DNA of 44,928 nt from Xanthomonas maliensis (GTDB lineage Bacteria > Pseudomonadota > Gammaproteobacteria > Xanthomonadales > Xanthomonadaceae): contig NZ_NSET01000090.1 of assembly GCF_009192945.1 (NCBI RefSeq), forward strand, positions 1 to 44,928, in the 5' to 3' direction. The notes below the pieces were generated by a model. That model ran no database searches. It was not told the DNA's origin and saw nothing but the letters and a program-made list of their open reading frames with translations. Shown here one piece after another: positions 13,324 to 22,548 of the stretch (its first letter is position 1; each line of letters opens with the position of its first letter). A program made the position numbers and the translations under genes.

Positions 13324-16300
13324 ATGCCTGTTCGAAGCGAGCGCATTACGCAGCTGGGCTCGGTGCCGCGCTTTCGGCTGGGCGAGTGGTTGGTCGAACC
13401 GGAGCGTCTGGCGCTGCACGATCAGCGCCAGACGGTGCTGTTGGAACCGCGCATGATGGAGGTACTGATCGCCCTGGCCGAGCGCGCCGGCGAGGTCGTC
13501 AGCGCCGAACAGTTGTTGATCGAGGTGTGGCAGGGCAGCTTCTACGGCGATAACCCGGTCCACAAGACCATCGCCCAGCTGCGCCGCCGGCTCGGCGACG
13601 ACAGCCGGCAACCGCGCTATATCGAAACCATCCGCAAGCGCGGCTACCGCTTGCTGCCGCCGGTCGTGTTTCCGCAGGACTACCGCGGCGCAGTGCCGGC
13701 CACGCCGACCTGGACGCAGGGCAGCCCGTTCGTGGGGCTGGAAGCCTTCGATCCCGCACATGCAGAGGTGTTCTGCGGTCGCAGTCACGCCATCGCGCAG
13801 GTGCTGACCGCGCTGCGCGCGCAGCTGCAGCGTGGCCGCGGATTGGTGGTGATCAGCGGCGGTAGCGGCTGCGGCAAGACCTCGCTACTGCGCGCCGGCG
13901 TGCTGCCGCTGCTCACCCGCGCCAGCGGCCTGGACGGGCTGCAGGCGGCGGCCGTGGGGTATTGCACGCTGGCAGCCTGTCGCGGCGGCGATGTGCGCGC
14001 CGCGCTGGTGCGGGCGCTGAGCGACTGGGACGTGGACGGACGGCCGGTGTTCTCACCGGCCCAGCTGGCGCAGCTGCCGGACTGGTTGGAGGCACCGGCG
14101 CCGTTGCACGCGGCGGTCGCCGAGGCCTTGCGGCGCACCGCCCCGCTACGCGGCGGCGAGCCGGTCCAGCGCCACCTGCTGTTGGTGATCGACCATGCCG
14201 AGGCCATGGTGTCCACGCCGGGCATCGACGGGCGCGATCGCCACGCGCTGGCAGCCGCATTGCAGGCGCTGTGCCGCAGTGCGCAGGTGGCGGTGCTGCT
14301 GCTGACCCGCAGCGATTTCTATCCGCGTCTGATCGAAGCCGTGCCGGTCGTCGCCGAGCTCAAGCAAGGCGATGGCCATCTGGACTTGCTGGCACCGCGC
14401 GCGGGCGAGATTGCCCAGATCATCCGCGTGCCGGTGGCGATGGCCGGGCTGCAGTTCGAGGAAGATGCCGCCAGTGGCACCCGTCTGGACGATGTGCTGC
14501 GCGACGCCACTGCGCGCCAACCCGATGCGCTGCCACTGCTGCAACATCTGCTGCATGCGCTCTACCTGCGGCGCGACGATGGCGGCTTGCTCAGCTTTGC
14601 CGCCTACCATGCGCTCGGTGGCCTGGAAGGGGCGTTGGCGCGGCATGCCGAAGCGACCTTCGCCGCGTTGCCGCCACCGGCGCAGCAGGCCTTGGGGGAG
14701 GTGCTGGCGCATCTGAGCGTGATCCATCCCGACAGCGCGGCGGTGACCGCACGCTGGGTGGCGTGGTCGGCGTTGCCGAGTGCGGGACCTGCGCGCCGGT
14801 TGGCGGAGGCCTTCGTGCAGGCGCGGTTGTTCGTCGGCACACTGATCGCCGGCGAGGCCGGCTTTGCGCTCGCACACGAGGCGCTCCTGCGGCAGTGGCC
14901 GCGCGCGGTCGAATGGATCCACGAAAACCGGCGGTTGTTGCAGGCACGGCGGCGCCTGCAACTGGCTGCGCGACGCTGGGCCAGCGAAGGCCGTCGTCGC
15001 GATCATCTGCTCAACAGCGGGCGCCCTTTGAGCGAAGCGCGCGAAGCAGCACGCCGGCTGCCGCAGGACCTGGATGCGGCGGAACATGCGTTCCTGCGTG
15101 CCTGCGAACGCGCGCAGCGGCAACGCCGCGGCCTGTATGCGAGTGCTGCGGCCACCTTGGTGCTGCTGGCCAGCGCCTCGCTGCTGCTGGGTTGGCAAGC
15201 GCGCCAGGCGCAGCAGGTGGCCGAACGCCGGCGCGACGAGGCCCAACAACTGGTGGCCTATCTGCTCGGCGACCTGGCCGAGCAGTTGCGCACGCTGGGC
15301 AACCTCAAGCTGCTCGACAGCGTCGGCAATCGCGCCCTGCGCTACCTGCAGGACCTGCCGAGCGCCGGCATGCAGGCACCGGAACTGGTCAACCACGCCC
15401 GCGCATTGCGTACGACCGGCGAGGTGTTGATGAACCAGGGCAAGCTGGAGGAGGCACAGGCGGCATTCCTGCGCGCCTCGGTCATCGCCGACCAAGCGGC
15501 GCAGCGTGCTCCGCATCTACTGGAAGCGCGGGCAGAAACGGGGCAGGCAGCCTACTGGCGTGGCTATCTGGCTTATCAACGTAAGCAACCGGCGTTGGCG
15601 CGTGAGCACTGGTTGCGCTACTTGGCCATTGCCGAGGACTTGCAGCGTACCGCCCCGCAGGACCCACGCTGGCAGCTTGAACTGTCCTACGCGCTCACCA
15701 ATCTCGGTTCGCTGGCGCAGAGCCAGGGCGATGCGGCCAGTGCCATTCCACTGTTCACTCGATCAATCGCGCTCAAACAAGGGGTGCTGGCCGTCGCGCC
15801 GGATAACGCCAGCGTGCGCTATGAATTGATCAATGGCCTGTCATGGCGCAGCTCCGCACAGGAGGCGCAAGGCCTGCTGGTGGATGCCGAAGCTGGATAT
15901 CGTGAGCAGATCGCGATGCTGCGCACGCTGGTGGCGGCCGCGCCAGACGCCGACACCTGGAGGCGGCGGTTGGCTGCCTCGCTGCTGCTCGCATCCAACC
16001 TGGCGCTGGCACGCGGTCAAACCACACAGGCGCAGGCCGATGCACAGGCCACGGTGGCAATCCTGCAACCGTTGGTCACCCTGCAACCGGACAACCTGCA
16101 ATGGCAGCGCGACCTGGCCCATGCTTACGCACAGGTCGGCTGGGCGGCGGCCCTGGATGGACGGTCCGCACAGGGACAACGTGCACTAGAGCAGGCGCAG
16201 CAACGCCTGGCGCCGTTGCTGCGGCAGGGGCAGGTGCTACCGGAATGGCAATGGCTGGATGCCGTGATTGCCCTGCGCCTGGCGTATCTGCAGCCGGCCG

Positions 16301-16674
16301 CGTCGCCCGCGCGCGCGGCGGCCCTGCAGGCCAGCGTCGCCCGGCTGGAGACCCTGCATCGCGGCCGGCCCCAGGATCCGCTGGGGCCGACCACGCTAGC
16401 CCATGCATTGGTCTGGCAAGGCGAACAATACGCCGTCGTCGGCGAGCTCGACGCCGCACATGGATGCTGGGAACGGGCGGTGGCGGTGCTCGGCGCCGAC
16501 GTTTCTACCAGCCACAACAAAGCCCTGCTCGATCCGTGGATCCGTGCACAGATCCATCTGGGTCGGCAGGGGGCCGTCATGCAGCAACTCGGGTGGCTGT
16601 ATCGGGCGGGCTACCGCCACCCGGGGTTCGTCTCCTTCTATGCCCCGCTCCTCCAGGAACAGACAACCTCATGA
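13324..16674 (+). CDS. Winged-helix / STAND-like NTPase / membrane / TPR regulator
   Basis: The ATG at 13324 is chosen because the winged-helix domain begins right after it (LGSVPRFRLGEWLVEPERLA); no strong ribosome site is visible. The 1116-residue protein has an OmpR/CadC-type DNA-binding domain at ~8-105 (NPVHKTIAQLRRRLGDD, YIETIRKRGYRLLPP), then an NTPase module opening with SPFVGLEAFDPAHAEVFCGR. Its Walker A is GGSGCGKTS (~179-187) and its Walker-B-like strand LLLVIDHAEAM (~285). A single membrane helix follows (~603-625, LVLLASASLLLGW), with about 490 C-terminal residues of alpha-helical TPR-like repeats. This layout suggests a membrane-anchored transcription factor with a periplasmic TPR sensor and an NTP-driven switch. 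It overlaps the next gene by ATGA, so the two are translationally coupled. The signal and target genes are unknown. Confidence 0.88.
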   Translation: MPVRSERITQLGSVPRFRLGEWLVEPERLALHDQRQTVLLEPRMMEVLIALAERAGEVVSAEQLLIEVWQGSFYGDNPVHKTIAQLRRRLGDDSRQPRYIETIRKRGYRLLPPVVFPQDYRGAVPATPTWTQGSPFVGLEAFDPAHAEVFCGRSHAIAQVLTALRAQLQRGRGLVVISGGSGCGKTSLLRAGVLPLLTRASGLDGLQAAAVGYCTLAACRGGDVRAALVRALSDWDVDGRPVFSPAQLAQLPDWLEAPAPLHAAVAEALRRTAPLRGGEPVQRHLLLVIDHAEAMVSTPGIDGRDRHALAAALQALCRSAQVAVLLLTRSDFYPRLIEAVPVVAELKQGDGHLDLLAPRAGEIAQIIRVPVAMAGLQFEEDAASGTRLDDVLRDATARQPDALPLLQHLLHALYLRRDDGGLLSFAAYHALGGLEGALARHAEATFAALPPPAQQALGEVLAHLSVIHPDSAAVTARWVAWSALPSAGPARRLAEAFVQARLFVGTLIAGEAGFALAHEALLRQWPRAVEWIHENRRLLQARRRLQLAARRWASEGRRRDHLLNSGRPLSEAREAARRLPQDLDAAEHAFLRACERAQRQRRGLYASAAATLVLLASASLLLGWQARQAQQVAERRRDEAQQLVAYLLGDLAEQLRTLGNLKLLDSVGNRALRYLQDLPSAGMQAPELVNHARALRTTGEVLMNQGKLEEAQAAFLRASVIADQAAQRAPHLLEARAETGQAAYWRGYLAYQRKQPALAREHWLRYLAIAEDLQRTAPQDPRWQLELSYALTNLGSLAQSQGDAASAIPLFTRSIALKQGVLAVAPDNASVRYELINGLSWRSSAQEAQGLLVDAEAGYREQIAMLRTLVAAAPDADTWRRRLAASLLLASNLALARGQTTQAQADAQATVAILQPLVTLQPDNLQWQRDLAHAYAQVGWAAALDGRSAQGQRALEQAQQRLAPLLRQGQVLPEWQWLDAVIALRLAYLQPAASPARAAALQASVARLETLHRGRPQDPLGPTTLAHALVWQGEQYAVVGELDAAHGCWERAVAVLGADVSTSHNKALLDPWIRAQIHLGRQGAVMQQLGWLYRAGYRHPGFVSFYAPLLQEQTTS

Positions 16675-17081
16675 CGGAACAGGAAAAAAAGATCGCCTGC
16701 CAGCCCCAACCGGTCAACATCGATTGCGCGATGTCGGTGGCTTATGTGGAGATTGGCGGCAATACCGGCCACGGCAAGTATCAGTATCACTTCCAGCCGT
16801 CGCTGATGCTGACGCCGAGCCAAGAGCGCAACGTGACCATGCGCTACCGGTTCGACGAAGCGGTGGGCTTCAATTTCAGGATCCGCAACCTGATCAGTTC
16901 CGATTCGCAGAATCAGATCAGCAACATCCAGTACTGCCCCGATGGTCGCTGGGTCTCGTTCCGCAACGCCAATGATCGTTCGACCCTGATTTTCTTCATG
17001 GTGGTCGTCGAGGACCTTCAACGCCGGGACGTCTTCAGCTGCGATCCGGAGGTTGGGAACGACCCGCAGATCACCCCATAA
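16671..17081 (+). CDS. Small protein with CDPEVGNDP motif, coupled to the regulator
   Basis: The ATG at 16671 overlaps the TGA of the regulator gene, giving tight translational coupling. The 136-residue protein has no signal peptide or membrane helix. It looks beta-rich, with a C-terminal signature VFSCDPEVGNDPQITP that recalls the short DP-EP family of uncharacterised bacterial proteins, though I can only compare from memory. Hydrophobic strands FRIRNLISS and LIFFMVVVED flank a polar middle. Stoichiometric partnership with the membrane regulator, as effector, inhibitor or ligand carrier, is inferred from the overlap alone. Confidence 0.8.
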   Translation: MTEQEKKIACQPQPVNIDCAMSVAYVEIGGNTGHGKYQYHFQPSLMLTPSQERNVTMRYRFDEAVGFNFRIRNLISSDSQNQISNIQYCPDGRWVSFRNANDRSTLIFFMVVVEDLQRRDVFSCDPEVGNDPQITP

Positions 17082-17294
17082 GCGTCCGCGCCGGACGGTG
17101 GCAACGGCCGCCGTCCGGGTCTTCCGCTCCTCGCGGCCATGGCGAGATTGCCGATGCAGCTGCCTTGCGAGCGCGGCGGGCCATCCCCTGTCCACGCGTG
17201 CTGCCGGATCTGCCGACGTCCGTGGCCATGGAAGGCGCCTTCTGAGGTCTTCGGCACATTGATGCTGCCGACCACGCCGCATGCGTCGCCTGGA

Positions 17295-17423
17295 TCAGTA
17301 CATCCCCTGCGCCAATAGCGCAGCCTGGACCCAGGGATCGGGCAGATCGGCCTGGGTCGGGGCCGACCAGGCGACGGTAAAGGACAGCAGGCACAGCAGG
17401 AGCAGGCTTCGGACAAGGCGCAT
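17295..17423 (-). CDS. 42-residue secreted peptide
   Basis: The ATG at 17423 has AGGGG seven bases upstream (CCAGGGGAACTGTC), a good ribosome site. The product has a signal peptide (MRLVRSLLLLCLLSFTVAWS, cleavage near APTQA) and a mature tail of only about 17 residues (DLPDPWVQAALLAQGMY). A longer frame (to 17576) lacks a better start. It lies convergent to the 136-residue gene. Function is unknown; it could be an exported peptide or a decayed gene. Confidence 0.45.
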   Translation of the reverse strand: MRLVRSLLLLCLLSFTVAWSAPTQADLPDPWVQAALLAQGMY

Positions 17424-18077
17424 GACAGTTCCCCTGGAGGCCGGCGCGCGACGCGCAACCGGGCGGCACCCCTGGCCGCCCGCACAGCCTCCCGAGCACG
17501 GCGCTTGCCGACCTTCCGGCAACCTTACGGTTGCTGCTGCGCGCATTCGCCATGCGAGGATTCCCTTATCGATCAAAAGGATCCGTCATATAGACACACG
17601 CTTGGTCGGTGCGCGGCCCAGGCCATCGACGGGCATCCGCGGGCGGGATCGCCGTCGCAGCGTCGGCTGCCACGGGGGCTGATCCACTGCGGCGCACGTG
17701 TCCATGGCGGCAGCCATCGCCCGTCGGCGTGTGGACAGCGAACGCATCATCAGGGGCACCATCGTTCGGCCCGGGCGCGATGCAGTCGTCCGCCGCCGTC
17801 GCCCAGACGCGCTCACCGATGCCCGCACACCTAGCGACGTGGCTGCGGTAGACCTCGGAGCCGACTGGCCGTGACGCCGATCTCTTCGAGCTCAAACCCG
17901 CCACCGGCCCAGCGCAATAGTTCCCGCCGACGCCAGCGACGTACGGCACGCGACTGGTTGCCGCCGCACGCTTCCTTGCTCGCGCGTACCAGCTAACGCA
18001 CCCGCTCCGCACCCGGCACATCCGCCATTGCCATTGCCATTGCCGCTCCGGGACCCGGGTCCCGAGTCCCGAACCCC
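17424..18077. other. Non-coding region with short repeats
   Basis: About 650 bases without a convincing gene. Near its right end are three CCATTG units (18025-18042) and a perfect 14-bp palindrome GGGACCCGGGTCCC (18050-18063) followed by GAGTCCCGAAC. The palindrome sits 15 bases beyond the response-regulator stop and may act as its terminator hairpin. Open frames here have unlikely composition. Confidence 0.5.
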
Positions 18078-18719
18078 TCAAATCACCCGCAACGTAATCG
18101 CCTTCAACACCGCGCGGGTCCGATCGCGGGTGCCGAGCTTGTCGAGGATGTTGGAGACGTAGTTCTTCACCGTGCCTTCGGCCAGGAACAGGCTGCGGGC
18201 GATCTCCTTGTTGGAGTAACCACCGGCGAGCAGGCGCAGAATCGCCACTTCGCGTTCGTTGAAGGTATCGCGCGGGGCGTCCTCGTCGCGATAGCGATAG
18301 CGCGCACGCACCGGGTCGGTGCTGACCGGCTGCAGCAGGGTCTCGCCGGCGGCCACGCGGGCGATCGCCTCGCGCAGGTCCTCCGGCGCGGCATCCTTGA
18401 GCAGGAAGCCCTGCGCGCCGGCGGCGGTCGCGCGCAGCAGCAGATCCGATTCGTCAAAGGTGGTGAGCAGCAACACCGGGGTGCCATCGCCTTGCGTGCG
18501 CAACTGCTCCAGCGCCTGGATGCCGTCCATGCCGGGCATGCGGATGTCGCTGAGCACCACGTCCACCGGCTGGGCGGCCAACCGCGCGATCAGTTCGGCG
18601 CCGTCGCTGACCTCGAACGCCACCGTGATGCCTTGCTGCTGCAGCAGGGCGCGCAGACCGGCGCGCACCAAGGCCTGGTCGTCGGCCAGGGCGACCGTCA
18701 TGGAATCGCGCTGATTCAT
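18078..18719 (-). CDS. NarL/LuxR-family response regulator
   Basis: The 213-residue regulator starts with ATG at 18719, which overlaps the stop of the kinase gene (ATGA). The receiver domain (residues ~8-122) has the acidic pair LADDQ and phospho-acceptor Asp58 (VVLSDIRMPGMDG), Thr in LLLTTFDESD and Lys in GFLLKDAAPEDL. The C-terminal LuxR-type helix-turn-helix (~148-205) shows FNEREVAILRLLAGGYSNKE and the recognition helix in EGTVKNYVSNILDKLG. It is a transcriptional regulator activated by the adjacent kinase. The natural targets include the divergent CAAX-protease/ICMT pair, by position only. Confidence 0.95.
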   Translation of the reverse strand: MNQRDSMTVALADDQALVRAGLRALLQQQGITVAFEVSDGAELIARLAAQPVDVVLSDIRMPGMDGIQALEQLRTQGDGTPVLLLTTFDESDLLLRATAAGAQGFLLKDAAPEDLREAIARVAAGETLLQPVSTDPVRARYRYRDEDAPRDTFNEREVAILRLLAGGYSNKEIARSLFLAEGTVKNYVSNILDKLGTRDRTRAVLKAITLRVI

Positions 18720-19816
18720 GCGGGAATCCTGGCGGTCAGGCGCAGCGCGCCATGGGGGGTGAGATCGATGTCCAGGCGGCCATGCGCGGCGGCGATGCGC
18801 TCGCGCATGCCGGACAGTCCATTGCCTTCGCGCAGGCGCGCGGTGTGCTGGCCGTTGTCCTCGATGCGCAGCAGCAGCGCCTCGCCCTCGCGCAGCAGCC
18901 GCACGTGCAGCGTATCGGCGTCGGTGTGCCGGGCGGTGTTGGTCAGGGCTTCCTGCACCACCCGCAGCAAGGTGTCGGCCAGTGCCGGATCGGTGACGGT
19001 GGCATCGGCGGCGATATCCAGCGCCAGCGTGGGCCGCGGCAGCGGCGCGGCCAGCGCCCGTAGCGCGGTGTGCAGGTCCAGCCCGCGCGTGTCGCGCAAC
19101 GCCTGGACCACGCTGCGGATGTCGTCCAGCAACTCGCTGGACAGCTGCTGGGCGATGCGCACCTCGCTGCGCTCGGCCAGCGCCGGGTCGCCGGCCAGCG
19201 CGCGCAGGTTGAGCTTCATCGCGGTGAGCTTGTGCCCGGCGACGTCGTGCAGTTCGCGTGCCACCCGCAGGCGCTCGGCATCGCGCGCGCTGTCGGCGAG
19301 CAGGGCGCGGGTGGCCAGCAGATCGGCGTTGACCAGGGCCAGCGCGTCGCGCGTCCGCTCGGCGTTGCGCGCGTAGTAGGCGACCAGTGCCGAAAACGCC
19401 TGGAAGCTGGCGTAGATGGCCACGATCAGCCACGTCCGCTTGCCGCCCATCCCGTCCAGCGCCAGGTACAGGCCGACATCGATCGCCAGCGCGAAGCTCA
19501 GCACCACCGCCGGCCGCCAGCACAGGGCGGCGTGCGCCACCAGCATGACCAGCAACACCGGCGCGGTGCCGGCACGCGGCTCCAGGCAGACCAGCCACAG
19601 CGCCAGTACCGCCTGCGTGCACAGCGCCGCGTTGCGCAGGACGGGACGGACCTTGATCCAGTCATAGGCGATGAACAGCCCGGCGAAGCCGCCGAGCAGC
19701 CACCATCGCAGCGTGTGGCCATCGGTTTCGAAGCCGAACGACAGCGCCACCGCGGCCACGGTGATCAGGCCAGCGATGTTGAGCGGGTCGAAGAACTCGC
19801 GCAGGGTCGGGTGCAT
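18716..19816 (-). CDS. Membrane sensor histidine kinase (HisKA_3 type)
   Basis: The ATG at 19816 (MHPTLREFFDPLN) is preferred over an in-frame ATG at 19972 because the upstream codons look non-coding. The 366-residue protein has about five or six membrane helices in residues ~12-160 (GLITVAAVALSFG, WLLGGFAGLFIA, AVLALWLVCL, VLLVMLVAHAAL, LSFALAIDVGLYLAL). A dimerisation/phospho-acceptor region follows near residue 190 (ARELHDVAGHKLTAMKLN, phospho-His in LHDVAGH), then an ATPase domain with N-box NTARHTDADTL and G-box GNGLSGMRERIAA. There is no large periplasmic loop, so it probably senses a membrane-borne signal, like DesK-type kinases. It overlaps the regulator gene by 4 bases. Confidence 0.92.
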   Translation of the reverse strand: MHPTLREFFDPLNIAGLITVAAVALSFGFETDGHTLRWWLLGGFAGLFIAYDWIKVRPVLRNAALCTQAVLALWLVCLEPRAGTAPVLLVMLVAHAALCWRPAVVLSFALAIDVGLYLALDGMGGKRTWLIVAIYASFQAFSALVAYYARNAERTRDALALVNADLLATRALLADSARDAERLRVARELHDVAGHKLTAMKLNLRALAGDPALAERSEVRIAQQLSSELLDDIRSVVQALRDTRGLDLHTALRALAAPLPRPTLALDIAADATVTDPALADTLLRVVQEALTNTARHTDADTLHVRLLREGEALLLRIEDNGQHTARLREGNGLSGMRERIAAAHGRLDIDLTPHGALRLTARIPA

Positions 19817-19972
19817 GGCGCGATGCTCGCCCGCCGTTGGGCATGGAGCAATGGGTTGGCGACAGGTTGTGACTTCTGGCAGGTCGTGGTCATGACCTGC
19901 GGCCATGGCCGACGGTCGATCGGCGGCGGATGCTGAGCGCGTCCTCCTGCAGACGGCTTCCGAGTACCGCAT

Positions 19973-20671
19973 ATGACCACCACCACGCGCTGCCGACCCA
20001 TGCCGACCGCATCGCTGGTCGCGGTGTTGCTGGGCTTTCCGTTGGCATCCTGCCTGCTATCGCTGCTGCTGTTGCAGCGGCCTGCGCTGGAGGCGGCGCA
20101 TTGGGACGCCCAGGCGCTGGTCTTTCTTGGCGCTGCCTGCTGGTACGCACTGCAGATCGCGCTGCTGCGCTTCACGCTGCGGAAAGCGGGCTGGTCCTGG
20201 CGGGATATCGGCTGGCGCTGGGGCCAACGCGGCACGGCATGGTTGATCGCGGCCTACCTGGTGGCGGCGTTGGCGCTGATCGGCGGCGTGGAATGGACGC
20301 TGGCGCACGGGCCTGCGGCCGATCCGACCCAGCTGTCGGATCTGGCGAACCTGACGCCACGCACGCTGCAGGCGCGACTGCTCTACGTGGTGATGGGCCT
20401 GCTGGGCGGTCTCTGCGAAGAGTTGGTGTACCGCGGCTTCGCGTTGCAGGGCTTGCGTCGTCGCGGGGTGTGGACCGGCGTTGCGTGCATGCTGGCGTCG
20501 CTGGCCTTCGTCGCCCAGCATGGGCTGAAGTCCGTCAGCCAGTTCGGATGGTTCTTTACCTGGGGTCTGGTGTTCTGCGCGCTGTTCTTGCTCTGCCGGC
20601 GCTTGTGGCCAGGCCTCATCCTGCACTGGTTGGTCATCCTGGCGGCGTTGCCCGCCGTTCTACCGCATTGA
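19973..20671 (+). CDS. CPBP-family membrane protease (CAAX/Rce1-like)
   Basis: The 232-residue polytopic protein has about six to seven membrane helices. It carries the CPBP (Abi/Rce1) motifs: EExxxR as EELVYR (Glu149, Glu150, Arg154), FxxxH as FVAQH (Phe179 to His183) and a third conserved His in LILHWLVI. The usual Asn four residues after the last His is replaced by Ile. Eukaryotic Rce1 removes the AAX tripeptide from prenylated proteins; bacterial relatives process or protect peptides, or act as scaffolds. It is divergent from the two-component genes with 156 bases between and is followed 18 bases later by an ICMT-like gene. That pairing recalls the two post-prenylation steps, but no prenyltransferase is present. 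Confidence 0.88.
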   Translation: MTTTTRCRPMPTASLVAVLLGFPLASCLLSLLLLQRPALEAAHWDAQALVFLGAACWYALQIALLRFTLRKAGWSWRDIGWRWGQRGTAWLIAAYLVAALALIGGVEWTLAHGPAADPTQLSDLANLTPRTLQARLLYVVMGLLGGLCEELVYRGFALQGLRRRGVWTGVACMLASLAFVAQHGLKSVSQFGWFFTWGLVFCALFLLCRRLWPGLILHWLVILAALPAVLPH

Positions 20672-20689
20672 TCGAAGGAGTCCCAGACG

Positions 20690-21265
20690 ATGACGCTCGA
20701 CCTGCCGCAACTGGTGTTCTGGATCGCCTGCGCCGCATGGTGGGCGATGGAAATGTTCATCAGCCGTCGCCGCCGCAGCCAGGATGATCCGGCGCGCGAC
20801 GGCGGCACGCTGCGCCTGTTGTGGACGGTGCTGTACGCGGCAATCTTCGTGGCGGTGACCCTGAGCCTGCTGGGCATCGGCCGCTGGCCGCCCGGGTGGC
20901 GCCAGCCGCTGTTGTGGATCGGCACGGCCATGGTCGCCGGCGGGTTGGCGTTCCGGCTTTTCGCCATCGCGGTGCTGGGCCGGCAGTTCACGGTGGACGT
21001 GGGCATCCAGCCCGGCCATACGCTGATCACGGCCGGCCCTTACCGCTGGCTGCGCCATCCGTCCTACACCGGCGCGTTGGCATGCTTCTACGGCCTGGGT
21101 GTGGGGTTGGGCAGCTGGGCCTCGCTGGTGGTGATCGCAGTGGCGGTCACGGCGGCGTTCGCCCGCCGCATGCAGGTGGAGGAAGCCGTGCTGGCGCAGG
21201 CCTTCGGGACTGCCTGGGAAGCGCATGCGCGGCGGACGTGGAAAGTGCTGCCGCGGGTGTGGTGA
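20690..21265 (+). CDS. Isoprenylcysteine carboxyl methyltransferase-like protein
   Basis: The ATG at 20690 has AAGGAG ten bases upstream. The 191-residue membrane protein has about four or five helices and the ICMT/PEMT core: GPYRWLRHPSYTGAL (the RHPxYxG motif at ~122-128, SAM and substrate site) and a C-terminal EEAVLAQAFGTAWEAH (EExxLxxxFGxxWxxH). These features define the S-adenosylmethionine-dependent isoprenylcysteine carboxyl methyltransferase-type family, which in bacteria also methylates lipids and small molecules. Co-transcription with the CPBP protease (18-bp gap) suggests they act on the same membrane substrate. Substrate unknown. Confidence 0.88.
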   Translation: MTLDLPQLVFWIACAAWWAMEMFISRRRRSQDDPARDGGTLRLLWTVLYAAIFVAVTLSLLGIGRWPPGWRQPLLWIGTAMVAGGLAFRLFAIAVLGRQFTVDVGIQPGHTLITAGPYRWLRHPSYTGALACFYGLGVGLGSWASLVVIAVAVTAAFARRMQVEEAVLAQAFGTAWEAHARRTWKVLPRVW

Positions 21266-21321
21266 GGGGTCGGCCGGGGCTGAAGGCAAGGCGGCATCGA
21301 CGTGCAGCCGCCGCGAGCCAC

Positions 21322-22548
21322 TCAACGCGCGGCGGGCACGGCGGCGCCGGCCTGTTGGCGCAGCTGCAAGGCGTAGCGCCACAGGTCGTCGAACAGCTGG
21401 GCATTGACCCGGGCATCGCTGCTGTCCAGCGAGGTATTGCTGAGCAGCACGACCGCATCGCGGTGCGATAAATCCGACAGCATCTCGGCATGGACGCCCG
21501 GATCCGAGCCGCCATGCCCGACGCGGGTGACGTTGTACTTGCTGGCCCAGAAGATGCCGGAGTTCTTCTCGTCCAGGGCGACCTTGTCGGGCTTGTTGGC
21601 GGCGGTGTACTGGAACTGCAGCATCTGCGCGGTGGTCTCCGGCGCAAGGATGCGCGCGCCCTGGTAGTGGCCGCCGTCGAGCAGGGCGATGAAGAACCGC
21701 GATAAGTCATTGACGCTGGTGTGCAGCCCGCCATCGGGATAGGTGGTCAACGCGTACGGCGGGATCGGCACGCTGACGCCCATCTGGTTCACATAGAGCG
21801 TGGCGTGCACCTGCGGTGGCAAGTCTGCGCGATGCCAGGCGGTGCGCTGCATGCCCAGCGGCGCGAAGATGCGCGCCTGCGTATAGCGTTCCAGCGACTG
21901 GCCGACGGCCCGCGCAACGATGTAGCCGACCAGGCCGGCGCCGATGTTGGAGTATTCGCGGTGACTGCCGGGTGCGACCGGCAGATAGTTCTGCGCTCGG
22001 TAGTCGCGCCCGCCCGGGGCCAGGTAGCCGCGCAGGAACACCGCCAACGGCGCGACCGGCTGCCCCTGCCAGCGGTAACTGTCGCGATAGACCTCCCAAC
22101 GGTCGGTCAGGCTGGAGGTATGGGTCGCCAGTTGCCGCAAGGTGATCGGCACCTGCGGGTACTGCGGGTTGCGCACCGGAAACGGCAGATAGGCATTGAT
22201 ATCGGCATCCAGCGACAGCCGCCCGTCCTGCACCGCCTGCATCAGCGCCACGCCGGTCACGGTCTTGCTGATCGAGCCGATGTTCATCACCGTGTCCGGG
22301 GTGAAGGCGATCGCGCGCTCGCGGTCGGCAAAGCCGAAGCCACCGGTCCAGACCAGCTGGCGGTCGCGAATGATCGCCGCACTCATGCCGACGATGCCGG
22401 CATCGTCCATGCGCCGCTGGAGCTGCTGGAGGATCTCCTCCGCTGCCGGCGATGCGGCCGGCTCGTTCGCGGCCGCCTGTGCACTCCACAGCAGTCCGAT
22501 CACCGCTGCCACCCCAACCGACCACCCTGCCCTGAGACCTGCCCGCAT
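21322..22548 (-). CDS. Secreted serine hydrolase of the beta-lactamase (class C-like) family
   Basis: The ATG at 22548 has AGGAG five bases upstream; a much longer in-frame extension upstream looks non-coding. The 408-residue protein has a Sec signal ([20 protein letters not shown], cleavage after AQA). The catalytic signatures are SISK (SxxK, nucleophilic Ser near 92), YSN (YxN, near 198, in [10 protein letters not shown]) and HGG (near 341, in place of KTG). HGG is common in the wider family of esterases and D-aminopeptidases, so an antibiotic-hydrolysing role is not implied. It is monocistronic and convergent with the ICMT-like gene. A periplasmic esterase or peptidase is most likely. Confidence 0.9.
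   Translation of the reverse strand: MRAGLRAGWSVGVAAVIGLLWSAQAAANEPAASPAAEEILQQLQRRMDDAGIVGMSAAIIRDRQLVWTGGFGFADRERAIAFTPDTVMNIGSISKTVTGVALMQAVQDGRLSLDADINAYLPFPVRNPQYPQVPITLRQLATHTSSLTDRWEVYRDSYRWQGQPVAPLAVFLRGYLAPGGRDYRAQNYLPVAPGSHREYSNIGAGLVGYIVARAVGQSLERYTQARIFAPLGMQRTAWHRADLPPQVHATLYVNQMGVSVPIPPYALTTYPDGGLHTSVNDLSRFFIALLDGGHYQGARILAPETTAQMLQFQYTAANKPDKVALDEKNSGIFWASKYNVTRVGHGGSDPGVHAEMLSDLSHRDAVVLLSNTSLDSSDARVNAQLFDDLWRYALQLRQQAGAAVPAAR

Noticed and set aside
11631..13553. 640-residue open frame on the plus strand
   Set aside because: Covers fabV in antisense and lacks any recognisable motif.
14146..15516. 456-residue open frame on the minus strand
   Set aside because: Mirror of the winged-helix NTPase gene, with repetitive Arg/Gln/Ala composition.
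18720..19622. Upstream in-frame extension of the response regulator (to 514 residues)
   Set aside because: It overlaps the histidine kinase gene in another frame and reads as Arg/Ala/Gly filler; the regulator ATG overlapping the kinase stop is the natural start.
21322..22548. Calling the serine hydrolase an antibiotic-resistance beta-lactamase
   Set aside because: The third motif is HGG instead of KTG and the family mostly holds esterases and peptidases.
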